From positions 1 to 10,861 of the forward strand of contig CAZSIV010000056.1 in assembly GCA_964607135.1 (NCBI GenBank): a stretch of DNA of 10,861 nucleotides. Reading direction: 5' to 3'. Made by a program: the position numbers and the translations under genes. The DNA is from Metaruminococcus_A sp964607135. GTDB lineage: Bacteria; Bacillota; Clostridia; Oscillospirales; Ruminococcaceae. A model generated the notes under the pieces. The model did no database searches. It saw only the letters and a program-made list of their open reading frames with translations, and was not told the origin of the DNA. Shown here in pieces: positions 1 through 6,685 of this stretch (the stretch's first letter is position 1; each line of letters starts with the position of its first letter).

Positions 1-47
1 AGGACTGCAAACTATGTCTCTTTTTCTTTTTGCGAAACTTATTCTAC

Positions 48-87
48 CTTATCAATCCTGTATAGCTCGGAAAAGGTCCCTCGGCAA
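48..87 (-). promoter_or_regulatory. Weak candidate promoter reading out of the left edge
   Basis: On the minus strand TTGCCG (87-82) is followed after 17 bases by TATACA (64-59), each matching 4 of 6 bases of the sigma-A -35 and -10 consensus. If real it would serve a leftward gene beginning outside the window. No gene is visible between 1 and 108 on either strand, and AT-rich spacers give such matches by chance, so this is a weak call. Confidence 0.25.
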
Positions 88-108
88 TTTTTCAGGAATT
101 AAACTCTT

Positions 109-246
109 CTAAAAGAACAAGCTCCTGATGTAAACCAGGAGCTTGTTCTTTATTCCGCTTATTTTTTCGACAAGAAAAGTTATTTCTCCACCAACCACGA
201 TTAAGACGAGGGCTATTGGCCATAGCCGCCTGTGTAAAATTTCCAC
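109..246 (-). CDS. Possible 45-residue single-span membrane peptide downstream of the AraC gene
   Basis: This small reading frame starts with GTG at 246, ten bases after the araC-type stop codon. It is preceded by AAGAGGT at a spacing of about four bases, a usable ribosome binding site that overlaps the araC stop. The product begins MEILHRRLWP, then has a hydrophobic run (about residues 9-27, IALVLIVVGG at its core), then a basic C-terminal part ending in RSLFF. The last 13 codons or so lie inside the terminator hairpin, as in some short type I toxin-like genes of Firmicutes, but I do not recognise a family. It would be co-transcribed with the regulator. The alternative is that it is only the spacer between gene and terminator read in an open frame. 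The case rests on the binding site, the spacing and the hydrophobic span. Confidence 0.3.
   Translation of the reverse strand: MEILHRRLWPIALVLIVVGGEITFLVEKISGIKNKLLVYIRSLFF
112..151 (-). terminator. Intrinsic terminator of the AraC-type gene (palindromic, may work both ways)
   Basis: Perfect 16-base arms (112-127 and 136-151, AAAGAACAAGCTCCTG and its complement) enclose an 8-base loop. On the minus strand the stem ends in GTTCTTTT, giving the U-rich tail. It lies about 105 bases beyond the regulator's stop codon, and no other gene lies between except the possible small peptide. Symmetry means it could also stop rightward transcription. Confidence 0.75.
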
Positions 247-256
247 CGTACCTCTT

Positions 257-1204
257 TTACACGCCCTCTGTTTCTTCCGTTTCCTCCTCATCTTCAAGCG
301 GCTCCGCGACCGCGTAAGTTTTACGATAGCGGTTTGGGGTGATTCCCAAATATTTCTTAAACGTTTTGATAAAATAGCTCACATTTTCAAAACCGGTCGA
401 CAGGGAAATATCAGTCACAGGGAGGTCGGTGGTTTTGAGAAGAGACTCCGCCTGTCCAATTCGATAATGGTTGATATATTCAGTCGGTGTCATCTGGGTG
501 AATTCCTTAAAATATTTAAAAAAGTTATCGGTGCTCATATTTAAGACATTCGCAAGATCGGAAACGTAAATTCGCTCATTATAGTGCTCATCGATATAAG
601 TAAAGACCCGTTTCAGCCGCTCGCTCTGCTCATAAGCCGGAGTCGCAGGAAGCCCTGGGCTCGTGTGATAGAGCCGGTTCCCGACTACCTCGTAAAGAAT
701 GTTCAAAAGCTCTGAAACAACCTTTAGTTCAAAACCCAGAGGCTGTTCTTCAAACAGGCCGTGAATGGAAAGAACGCTCTCCAAAATTTTCCGTTCTCCC
801 GCCGTATTGCCACTGATAATTTCTCCAATGTGGTATTTTCCACCCAAAAGCGGGGTGATAAACTGTTTCTGGCATCGCTCGCTCCCAGGCAGGTTGAGAA
901 GATTCGGATCAAACCAAATGATGAACGCCTCGCAAAGATACGCTTCATCCGGAGAGGACGTTTTATAACGCAGGTGGTGAATCCTTTCGCTGCCGACGAT
1001 GGCGCATTGCCCTGCCCGCAATACGGTGTGAATCGAATCGACATGAAACTCCAGCTCGCCTTCGATGACATAGATAATTTCATAGTCGCTGTGCCAGTTA
1101 CAGAAAGTTACGCCTTCACAACCAATACTGCTCAAAGGATGGACACGAACCGGGAATTCCGGCGTGCCATGTTTCCTTTCAAAACGTTTGGTTATCTTCT
1201 TCAT
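257..1204 (-). CDS. AraC-family transcriptional regulator with N-terminal cupin sensor domain
   Basis: A 315-residue DNA-binding regulator. Residues about 20-100 form an AraC-type cupin ligand-binding domain: HSDYEIIYVIEGELEFHVD around 38-56 is the typical His-rich start of the beta barrel, followed by a GQC(A)IV turn. Residues about 195-297 hold the double helix-turn-helix of the AraC/XylS family, with LANVLNMSTDNFFKYFKE (first recognition helix region) and the family signature ISLSTGFENVSYFIKTFKK followed by GITPNRYR. The protein ends in an unusual acidic tail (EPLEDEEETEETE). ATG at 1204 is chosen because GGAGGG lies six bases upstream. Family members with a cupin domain usually sense sugars or related small molecules and control transport or catabolic genes, but no such genes are adjacent here, so the effector and targets are unknown. 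It is transcribed alone or with the small downstream frame. Confidence 0.92.
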   Translation of the reverse strand: MKKITKRFERKHGTPEFPVRVHPLSSIGCEGVTFCNWHSDYEIIYVIEGELEFHVDSIHTVLRAGQCAIVGSERIHHLRYKTSSPDEAYLCEAFIIWFDPNLLNLPGSERCQKQFITPLLGGKYHIGEIISGNTAGERKILESVLSIHGLFEEQPLGFELKVVSELLNILYEVVGNRLYHTSPGLPATPAYEQSERLKRVFTYIDEHYNERIYVSDLANVLNMSTDNFFKYFKEFTQMTPTEYINHYRIGQAESLLKTTDLPVTDISLSTGFENVSYFIKTFKKYLGITPNRYRKTYAVAEPLEDEEETEETEGV

Positions 1205-1282
1205 TCTGCTCCCTCCAAATTGACAGAATTGTATTATATTTATCTATAATAGTATAAGAAATTATTAAATCAATCTGCTATT

Positions 1283-1310
1283 ATTATAACATAATAAATG
1301 AGTAAGTAAA
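1283..1310 (-). promoter_or_regulatory. Promoter of the AraC-type regulator gene
   Basis: On the minus strand TTTACT (1310-1305) is followed after 16 bases by a perfect TATAAT (1288-1283). Transcription would start near 1276, leaving about 70 bases of leader before ATG 1204. A second weaker pair (TTGATT, 16 bases, TATTAT) lies a little closer to the gene and cannot be excluded. Confidence 0.5.
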
Positions 1311-1534
1311 GATACGAGTTTATTAGTTGAAAATAGTTTTTTCTATTATGTTTTTAACAATCATTCCACTACAATCTTTTTGTTTTCACGTAAAATTTTC
1401 AGCTTTTTTCTTTATTATTTTCTTATTTTAACACAATCGCAGCATTTTTTCAAATCATTAAGAATTAAAAAAGCAACAATCCGCATGAATGAGGAAAATA
1501 TTTCACTCTACATAACAAACTATTTTCAGAGAGG

Positions 1535-1574
1535 AAGCGAACCTGTGGAAATCAGGTTTGCTTTTTCTTTTTTA
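1535..1574 (+). terminator. Orphan intrinsic terminator on the plus strand
   Basis: An 11-base-pair stem (1535-1545 AAGCGAACCTG with 1553-1563, one G-T pair) encloses a 7-base loop and is followed directly by a T-rich tract (TTTCTTTTTT). This is a textbook rho-independent terminator for rightward transcription, and it lacks a T tract in the other direction. No rightward gene precedes it between 1205 and 1535, so the transcript it ends is unknown. Confidence 0.65.
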
Positions 1575-1678
1575 GAAAAATCTAAACTATAATTGTTTTA
1601 TTTTATCTATACATTTTTCAAGCTGCTATCCCTCATTTGAAAAGGACAGGCACAGTACATTCCCTCTCAATAGCATAA

Positions 1679-1708
1679 ATACAGCCGCACCTTTGGGTAC
1701 GGCTGTAT
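1679..1708 (-). terminator. Terminator of the signal-peptidase-like gene
   Basis: Nine-base arms ATACAGCCG (1679-1687) and CGGCTGTAT (1700-1708), extended inward by three more pairs across one mismatch, form a hairpin eight bases past the stop codon of the upstream minus-strand gene. The T tract after the stem on that strand is short (TTTATG), so it may be a moderate terminator. It is positioned so that it could also act on rightward transcription. Confidence 0.6.
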
Positions 1709-1716
1709 CGCATCGT

Positions 1717-2907
1717 TTAAAAAGGCAGTTTAACTTTTGTTTCAACATGATCCGATTCAACGATCAAAAATTTTCCGTATTCGTCCGAAACAACGCGGAC
1801 ACGCTGCGCCGGCTGGCTTTCCAAATCCAGGTCAACAGAGTGGTCGGTTACAACCGGGCGGATAAACGGCGCCGCTTTTTGAACCGATTCCACCGATTCC
1901 CGATCCGTAATTCCATACTGGCGGAGCATCGAAATCAAATCGCCGGACTCTTTTCTATCCAAGTCGGATATCAAACGCTCATAATCCGTCGTTTCCTTAT
2001 CGGACGGCTTTGGCGAAGAGACTGAAGACGGTTCATGGGGTTTCGGTTCTTCGGAGACTGAAACCGCCTGTTTCGGCAGATCCCGGGAAAACTCTGAAAC
2101 AATCTTTTCCGCTTCCTCTCGGCGGGCTCTTTCCTGTTCTCGCGCCGCCTCCGGATTGGCAAAGGTGTTGTTGAGGTTTGAAAGCTGATAAACCATATCC
2201 TGATCGGTTACAATCTCATCCGTTTCCCCCGAGCCCGCCTTTTTCTGCTGCCAAATTGCATCGAGCTCCTCATTTCGATAAACGAGCTCCGAATCCGCAC
2301 TCCGCTCAATCAAGGCTGGCGTTACAGCATATTCCTCCTCGGCGGCGAGGCTTTCTCCCCGCTTACCCGCCCGGATCGAGGAGACCATCCGAAGGATCAA
2401 AAGCAGAATCAGCACCAATCCCAGAATCAGCACTGTGAAAAGGACTCCATTGAAGGTGCCGAGATAATCGATGAGGTACCCGAGATACGGAATTGCATAT
2501 ACAACCTGCCCCCAAACTTCAGAGCGATAAACATTGACAACCGTCTCCGGCTCGTTGTCAAAGGAAACCGCATATTCCGGATCGTCGTCAAAAGAAAGGA
2601 TCGTTTTAATCCGTCCGCAGACCGGGAGCTCTTCATCCGGATGCCGGTAAAGGATGATATCCCCCGAAATGAGATTCGGCCTTTCGATGGCAAGAACGGC
2701 GCTTCCCTTGGGAATCGCTTCATCCATCCGCCCGGCTGTTTCCGCGGAAATCTGATACCCAAAAATAGAGGGAAGCTTCTGCTCTTTTGACGCAAGGGTG
2801 CGCAAAACCAGATAAACGGACGACAAGACCAGCCAAAGTGTGACCAGAATGACAAAAAGCATAAAAAGCGCGTTCAGCACGCGATGTTTTTTCCCGGGAG
2901 AACTCAT
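1717..2907 (-). CDS. SipW-like (S26) signal peptidase homologue, probably catalytically inactive, with long C-terminal extension
   Basis: A 396-residue membrane protein. A first hydrophobic span lies at about 11-36 and a second at about 153-174; between them is a domain of about 110 residues laid out like a SipW/archaeal-type S26 signal peptidase: the loop before IPKGSAVLAI (65-74), SGDIILY (81-87), GRIKTI (98-103) and WGQVVYAIPYLGYLI (132-146). In active members the loop reads SGSM and the later strand reads THRI, providing the catalytic Ser and His. Here these positions read AGRM (58-61) and CGRI (97-100), so Arg60 and Gly98 stand where Ser and His are expected. Residues 175-396 are a charged, Glu/Ser/Pro-rich extension with a short coiled-coil-like stretch (252-272) and no recognised domain. 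ATG 2907 has GGAGG five bases upstream. It is a single-gene unit; the role is unknown. Confidence 0.7.
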   Translation of the reverse strand: MSSPGKKHRVLNALFMLFVILVTLWLVLSSVYLVLRTLASKEQKLPSIFGYQISAETAGRMDEAIPKGSAVLAIERPNLISGDIILYRHPDEELPVCGRIKTILSFDDDPEYAVSFDNEPETVVNVYRSEVWGQVVYAIPYLGYLIDYLGTFNGVLFTVLILGLVLILLLILRMVSSIRAGKRGESLAAEEEYAVTPALIERSADSELVYRNEELDAIWQQKKAGSGETDEIVTDQDMVYQLSNLNNTFANPEAAREQERARREEAEKIVSEFSRDLPKQAVSVSEEPKPHEPSSVSSPKPSDKETTDYERLISDLDRKESGDLISMLRQYGITDRESVESVQKAAPFIRPVVTDHSVDLDLESQPAQRVRVVSDEYGKFLIVESDHVETKVKLPF

Positions 2908-2936
2908 AACTACCTCCGAAATCTATTGTTACCTAT

Positions 2937-2965
2937 ATCATTAACCTTTTTTCGAATTTTGTCAA
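2937..2965 (-). promoter_or_regulatory. Promoter of the signal-peptidase-like gene
   Basis: On the minus strand a perfect TTGACA (2965-2960) is followed after 17 bases by AATGAT (2942-2937; 4 of 6). Transcription would begin near 2930, about 23 bases before ATG 2907. The site lies between the rnf terminator and the gene, supporting separate transcription from the rnf operon. Confidence 0.55.
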
Positions 2966-2994
2966 GCAGACTCGAATAATAAGTTTCGTCTTTA

Positions 2995-3029
2995 CTGAAA
3001 AAGCTCCGCGAAAAGCGGAGCTTTTTCAG
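2995..3029 (-). terminator. Intrinsic terminator of the rnf operon
   Basis: Perfect 15-base arms (2995-3009 CTGAAAAAGCTCCGC and its complement at 3015-3029) flank a five-base loop. On the minus strand the GC-rich core is followed by TTTTT within the outer stem, the usual A-tract/T-tract layout. It lies 30 bases past the rnfB stop codon and is the only strong hairpin at the end of the operon. The symmetry makes it potentially bidirectional. Confidence 0.8.
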
Positions 3030-3058
3030 CGTTACATCATCCGTCGATCCTCAAACGC

Positions 3059-3850
3059 TTATATGTTTTGGATGCAGTGCGCAGGGCATTTTTCAATACA
3101 GATCCCGCAGCTGGTGCATTTGTCGTAGTCGATTACCGCCAGATTGTTTTCGACCCGAATTGCCTCGTTCGGGCAATTTTTTTCACAGAGCCTGCACGCG
3201 ATACAGCCTACCTTGCAGACCGCGCGAACCAGCTTTCCGACATCGTGGTTGCTGCACTTGACGGCGACGCGGTCGGTCTGTTTCTTCTGGATAATGATCC
3301 CCTTGGGACAGGCGGCGGCGCACATCATACAGCCTGTGCATTTTTCATTATCCACTACGGCGATGCCGTCCTGAACCGAGATCGCACCGAATTGGCAGGC
3401 CTTGACGCAGTCGCCAAAACCCAGGCAGGAGAAACGGCAATCCCCTTCTCCCCCGTAAAACGAGCTGCACGCGGCACAGCTTTGGGTTCCTGCGTAGTCG
3501 TACTTGACGCCGGTCGCTTCCGAACAACCAGAGCAGGAGACGACAGCGGCCTTTTCAACGACGTCTTCAGCCGCCTTCCCCATGATCTCAGCGATCTGCG
3601 CAGCAGCTTTGTCCGCTCCTGGAACACAGCGGGTAATAGGCGCGTCGTCATTGACAATGCTCGCGGCATACTCATCACATCCGGAATAGCCGCAGACGCC
3701 GCAGTTGACGCCCGGTAGGGCTTCTCTGACTTTCTCAACCCGTTCATCGGTTTTCACCGCGAAAATTTTCTGCGCAACCGAAAGCAGGAGGCCGGCAAAG
3801 AGGCCCAGAACAATAAAAATCAAAATTGGAAGAATGTATACTTCAAACAT
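3059..3850 (-). CDS. rnfB: RnfB, ferredoxin-like iron-sulfur subunit of the Rnf complex
   Basis: RnfB is the subunit thought to take electrons from reduced ferredoxin at the cytoplasmic face. This 263-residue protein has an N-terminal membrane anchor (about 5-28), then the Fe-S domain typical of RnfB with C50, C53, C58 and C75 (CGVCGYSGC). Further cysteines follow at 106/109, 125/128, and 138/142/148/152 (SCLGFGDCVKAC). Three classical ferredoxin motifs come next: CTGCMMCAAACP (171-182), CIACRLCEKNCP (216-227, with C199 and C212 nearby) and CTSCGICIEKCP (245-256). This multi-cluster layout is that of clostridial RnfB, longer in clusters than the proteobacterial form. ATG 3850 has GGAGG six bases upstream and lies 17 bases past the rnfA stop. 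It is the last gene of the operon, followed by the terminator. I see no sign of truncation. Confidence 0.96.
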   Translation of the reverse strand: MFEVYILPILIFIVLGLFAGLLLSVAQKIFAVKTDERVEKVREALPGVNCGVCGYSGCDEYAASIVNDDAPITRCVPGADKAAAQIAEIMGKAAEDVVEKAAVVSCSGCSEATGVKYDYAGTQSCAACSSFYGGEGDCRFSCLGFGDCVKACQFGAISVQDGIAVVDNEKCTGCMMCAAACPKGIIIQKKQTDRVAVKCSNHDVGKLVRAVCKVGCIACRLCEKNCPNEAIRVENNLAVIDYDKCTSCGICIEKCPAHCIQNI

Positions 3851-3867
3851 GAACTGCCTCCGATCGT

Positions 3868-4458
3868 TTATTGAAACAAACCTTCTACAACCCCGCTGAA
3901 TCCGACAAAGGAAACCGAGACGATCGCCGCGGCCACCAGTGTGATCGGGATACCCTGAAACGCTTTAGGCACGTTGCAGCTCTCCATCTTCTGCCGCACG
4001 CCGGAGAAAAGGATCAGCGCCAGCATAAAGCCGAGGCCTGCGCCCAGCGCATTGACCATCGACTGGCCGAAATCGTATGTATTGTCGATGTTGAGCAGGG
4101 TGACGCCCAGCACAGCGCAGTTGGTGGTAATCAGCGGGAGATAGACGCCGAGCGCCTTATAAAGCGGCGGCATGAATTTTTTTAGCAGGATTTCGATCAG
4201 CTGCACAAACAGCGCAATGATCAGGATAAACGCAACCGTATTCAGGTAATCCAAACCGAACGGCGCCAAAAAGAAGGTGTAAATCGGCCAGGTGATCGCA
4301 GTCGCCATACACATGACAAAGGTGACGGCAACACTCATGCCGAGGGCGGAATCGATCTTCTTGGAAACGCCCAGGAAGGGGCAGATTCCCATAAACTTGG
4401 AAAGGACAAAGTTGTCAACGAGAATCGCGCTGACAAGGATGATCAACATTTCTTTCAT
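3868..4458 (-). CDS. rnfA: RnfA, integral membrane subunit of the Rnf complex
   Basis: A 196-residue very hydrophobic protein with six predicted membrane spans, the size and pattern of RnfA/NqrE. The signatures DNFVLSKFMGICPFLG (15-30) and LPLITTNCAVLGVTLL (107-122) contain C26 and C114. In known Rnf and Nqr structures the equivalent cysteines of RnfA and RnfE jointly hold a [2Fe-2S] cluster inside the membrane that passes electrons across it. The start ATG 4458 overlaps the rnfE stop by four bases (ATGA), so its translation is likely coupled to that of rnfE; a second ATG three codons in is also possible. RnfA and RnfE are homologous to each other and sit in inverted orientation in the membrane. 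Nothing appears abnormal. Confidence 0.96.
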   Translation of the reverse strand: MKEMLIILVSAILVDNFVLSKFMGICPFLGVSKKIDSALGMSVAVTFVMCMATAITWPIYTFFLAPFGLDYLNTVAFILIIALFVQLIEILLKKFMPPLYKALGVYLPLITTNCAVLGVTLLNIDNTYDFGQSMVNALGAGLGFMLALILFSGVRQKMESCNVPKAFQGIPITLVAAAIVSVSFVGFSGVVEGLFQ

Positions 4459-5135
4459 TCTTTACCGTTCTCCCCGCTCAGGCTCGCGCAGGCTTCCGCA
4501 GAAGGACATCCTTCGCAGCCGCCGCAGCCGATCTTTTTCTTTGAAATTTTATATTTTGTTATGATATTGATAACCGCAATCAAAACCGCAAGAGTGAAAA
4601 ATCCGCCCGCCGGGGAGACAAACAGCTTCATCGGCTCGATGACCCTTTTGGTCAGTTCGATCCCGAACCATGTCCCGCAGCCGAGGATTTCACGGCAGGT
4701 GCCCATCAGGAAAAGCGCGAGGGTAAAGCCGAGCCCCATCCCGGCGCCGTCCAGCGCGGATTTTCCGACGCTGTTCTTGCTGGCGAAAATCTCCGCCCGC
4801 GCGAGGATGATGCAGTTGACGGTGATCAGCGAAAGGAAGAGGCCCAGGGCGCTGTACAGGCTCGGGACAAAACGCTGAAGCAAAAAACCAACGATGGTGA
4901 CAAAACCCGCGATGATGACGATAAAGCAAGGGAGCCGAACCGCCTTCGGGATAAAGTTTTTCACCAGCGAAATCACGACGTTGGAGCAGACCAGAACAAA
5001 GGTGGTGGCAAGGCCCATTCCCAGCCCGTTGACCGCCATGGTCGTCACCGCCAGGGTCGGGCACATACCGAGCAGAAGAACGAAAACAGGATTTTCTTTT
5101 ATGATGCCGTTGAGCAGAATCTTAATTTGATTCAT
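4455..5135 (-). CDS. rnfE: RnfE, integral membrane subunit of the Rnf complex, with Cys-rich C-terminal tail
   Basis: A 226-residue membrane protein with six predicted spans, partner of RnfA. KENPVFVLLLGMCPTLAVTT (13-32) and LSLITVNCIILARAEIFASK (101-120) are the family signatures; C25 and C108 are the expected ligands of the intramembrane [2Fe-2S] cluster shared with RnfA. After the last span (about 178-194) the protein has a basic stretch (KYKISKKK) and then a small cysteine-rich tail with C204, C207, C210 and C216 (CGGCEGCPSAEAC), which is not needed for the core fold and could bind metal. The start ATG 5135 has AAGGAGG nine bases upstream and lies 14 bases inside the end of rnfG, so the binding site is within rnfG coding sequence. 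The gene ends in a four-base overlap with rnfA. Confidence 0.95.
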   Translation of the reverse strand: MNQIKILLNGIIKENPVFVLLLGMCPTLAVTTMAVNGLGMGLATTFVLVCSNVVISLVKNFIPKAVRLPCFIVIIAGFVTIVGFLLQRFVPSLYSALGLFLSLITVNCIILARAEIFASKNSVGKSALDGAGMGLGFTLALFLMGTCREILGCGTWFGIELTKRVIEPMKLFVSPAGGFFTLAVLIAVINIITKYKISKKKIGCGGCEGCPSAEACASLSGENGKE

Positions 5136-5715
5136 CGTTTTTCGCCTCCTTCACTGTTTTGCTGACTTCATCAAAAGAATCGACCGCGAGGTTAACGCCC
5201 TCTATAACCGCTTTCGAAGAAATCGTCGCGCCGGAGATCGCAACGATCTCGTTGTCGGCGCTCGCCTTGCCCTTTACAGCGACTAAAGTCGATGCAGACT
5301 TATCCTGAAACTGGTCTTTGAAATCCGCTTCCGCAACCTGCGTTCCAAGCCCTGGTGTTTCGGAAGATTCCGCAACCTCATAGCCGAGGATCGTGCCGTC
5401 TGACCGGATTCCAACCACCAGCACCAGGCCGGTTTTATATCCTTTAAGTTCTATTTCGAATCCGATTGCATCGTCGCCGTCCGGCAAAATGATGGTGTGG
5501 ATCCGTTCATCGAGCCCTTCCGGGACGTCGATCGTCGCAAACTCCTCCGAATTGGAAAAAAGGGTTTGAGAGGCAGCAAGCGCTTCGTTGCTCAGGTCGC
5601 CCACCTGTTCTACTTTGGTGCCGTTATAGGTAAATACCAGCGCGGTGGAAACAATCAGCGTGACAGCGGTCAGCGCGACGGTCGGCATTAAAATTTCTTT
5701 CCAGGTCTTTTTCAC
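5122..5715 (-). CDS. rnfG: RnfG, membrane-anchored flavoprotein subunit carrying covalent FMN
   Basis: RnfG is the periplasm-side (outer-face) flavoprotein of the Rnf complex. This 197-residue protein has a single N-terminal membrane anchor (about 10-29) preceded by a basic segment (MKKTWK), and an extracytoplasmic FMN-binding domain. The landmarks are ETPGLGTQV (119-127) and the flavinylation motif ISGATISSKAV (160-170). In it Thr164 is the residue expected to be joined to FMN by a phosphoester bond through the action of an ApbE-type flavin transferase, which is not encoded in this window. GTG 5715 is chosen because AGGAGG lies upstream and because it overlaps the rnfD stop by four bases (GTGA); an internal ATG at codon 10 would cut into the anchor. 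Length and architecture are ordinary. Confidence 0.95.
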   Translation of the reverse strand: MKKTWKEILMPTVALTAVTLIVSTALVFTYNGTKVEQVGDLSNEALAASQTLFSNSEEFATIDVPEGLDERIHTIILPDGDDAIGFEIELKGYKTGLVLVVGIRSDGTILGYEVAESSETPGLGTQVAEADFKDQFQDKSASTLVAVKGKASADNEIVAISGATISSKAVIEGVNLAVDSFDEVSKTVKEAKNDESN

Positions 5716-6671
5716 GACGCCTTCCCCTCCTTTACCGGTTTTACCCTGCCGAAGGGCTTGAGCTTTGTCGCCTTGTCGATGTACGGCGTTAAAATGTTCA
5801 TCAGCAGGATGGCGAAGGAAACGCCCTCCGGATAAGAGCCGAAAACGCGGATGACGACGGTCAGGACACCGCAGCCCACCGCAAAGATCAGCTTTCCAAG
5901 GGTGGTAGAGGGGGATGTGGAATAATCGGTCAGCATAAAGAACGCGCCGAGCATCACCCCGCCCGCAAGAATCTGGTAAACCGGGTCGAGCCCCAGCGCC
6001 CAGGTGAAGAGGAAGACCGTCCCGACATAAGCGATCGGCGTGATCGGATTGATGATCCGGCGGATGATCAAATACAAGCCGCCGATCACCAGCGCGAGGA
6101 CCGCCGTCTCCCCGAGGGAGCCCGCCCGGCTGCCGAGGAACATGTCAAGGAGCGGCGGGAGCGCGCTGCCCTCCGCGATCTGTGCCAGCGGCGTCGCAGT
6201 CGTCACGACGTCGGCCGGGACGAGGATGTCGTTAAACCCGGGCGCTACCCAGGAGGTCATCTGCGCCGGGAAGGAAACCAGAAGGACGATCCTCGCGAGG
6301 ATGGCTGGGTTGGCAAAATTCTGCCCGATGCCGCCGAACATCTGCTTGGCGACGACAATCGCCACGAAGTCGCCGATCACCAGCATCCAAACCGGAAAGG
6401 TCACCGGGACGTTAAAGGCCACTAAAACGCCGGTGACGACAGCGCTCAGGTCGCCGATGGTGTTGTCCCGCTTCATGAGAAGCCGGACGAGAAATTCAAA
6501 CAATACGCAGGCCAGCACGCTGACACAGGTCAGCATCAAAGCCCGGAACCCAAAGAAAAGCACGGCGCAGACCAGAGCCGGAACCATCGCAATCACGACA
6601 TTCAGCATGATTCTGCGGGTGGTGGCGCTGCTTTTGACATGGGGAGAAGATGTGACAAGAAGCTTTTCCAA
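5712..6671 (-). CDS. rnfD: RnfD, integral membrane flavoprotein subunit of the Rnf complex
   Basis: RnfD is the NqrB-like membrane subunit that carries covalent FMN and is part of the ion-translocating core. The 319-residue protein begins with a short cytosolic segment containing the conserved SSPHVKS (8-14), followed by about ten hydrophobic spans. Thr160 in VVTTATPLAQ (155-164) sits at the flavinylation position; here the usual S/T-G-A-T core reads T-T-A-T. GQNFANPAILAR and MLTDYSTSP are further family signatures. The longest open frame starts upstream at 6797 inside rnfC, but I place the start at TTG 6671. AGGAAGGGG lies seven bases before it, it follows the rnfC stop by 14 bases, and homologues begin close to this point. 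It ends in a four-base overlap with rnfG. Confidence 0.94.
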   Translation of the reverse strand: MEKLLVTSSPHVKSSATTRRIMLNVVIAMVPALVCAVLFFGFRALMLTCVSVLACVLFEFLVRLLMKRDNTIGDLSAVVTGVLVAFNVPVTFPVWMLVIGDFVAIVVAKQMFGGIGQNFANPAILARIVLLVSFPAQMTSWVAPGFNDILVPADVVTTATPLAQIAEGSALPPLLDMFLGSRAGSLGETAVLALVIGGLYLIIRRIINPITPIAYVGTVFLFTWALGLDPVYQILAGGVMLGAFFMLTDYSTSPSTTLGKLIFAVGCGVLTVVIRVFGSYPEGVSFAILLMNILTPYIDKATKLKPFGRVKPVKEGKAS

Positions 6672-6685
6672 TGCAATACCCCTTC

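Larger units (their letters stand above)
1205..1678. other. AT-rich intergenic region without a convincing gene
   Basis: This spacer of nearly 475 bases is strikingly AT-rich compared with the genes on either side. It contains the promoter of the AraC-type gene and an orphan rightward terminator, both listed separately. An open frame of 70 codons at 1380-1592 runs through the terminator hairpin, has no ribosome binding site and has a Phe/Lys/Ile-rich composition expected from AT-rich DNA, so I do not call it. I see no tRNA, repeat array or insertion sequence end. Confidence 0.6.

Noticed and set aside
211..227. GGCTAT-TGGCC-ATAGCC hairpin after the regulator gene as its terminator
   Set aside because: It has only six pairs and no following T tract; the much stronger hairpin at 112-151 explains termination.
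761..1249. A 162-codon plus-strand frame opposite the AraC-type gene
   Set aside because: It is antisense to a well-supported regulator, extends into its promoter-side spacer and has no recognisable motif.
1380..1592. A 70-codon plus-strand frame in the AT-rich spacer
   Set aside because: It has no binding site, runs through a terminator hairpin and has the Phe/Lys/Ile-rich composition expected of random AT-rich DNA.
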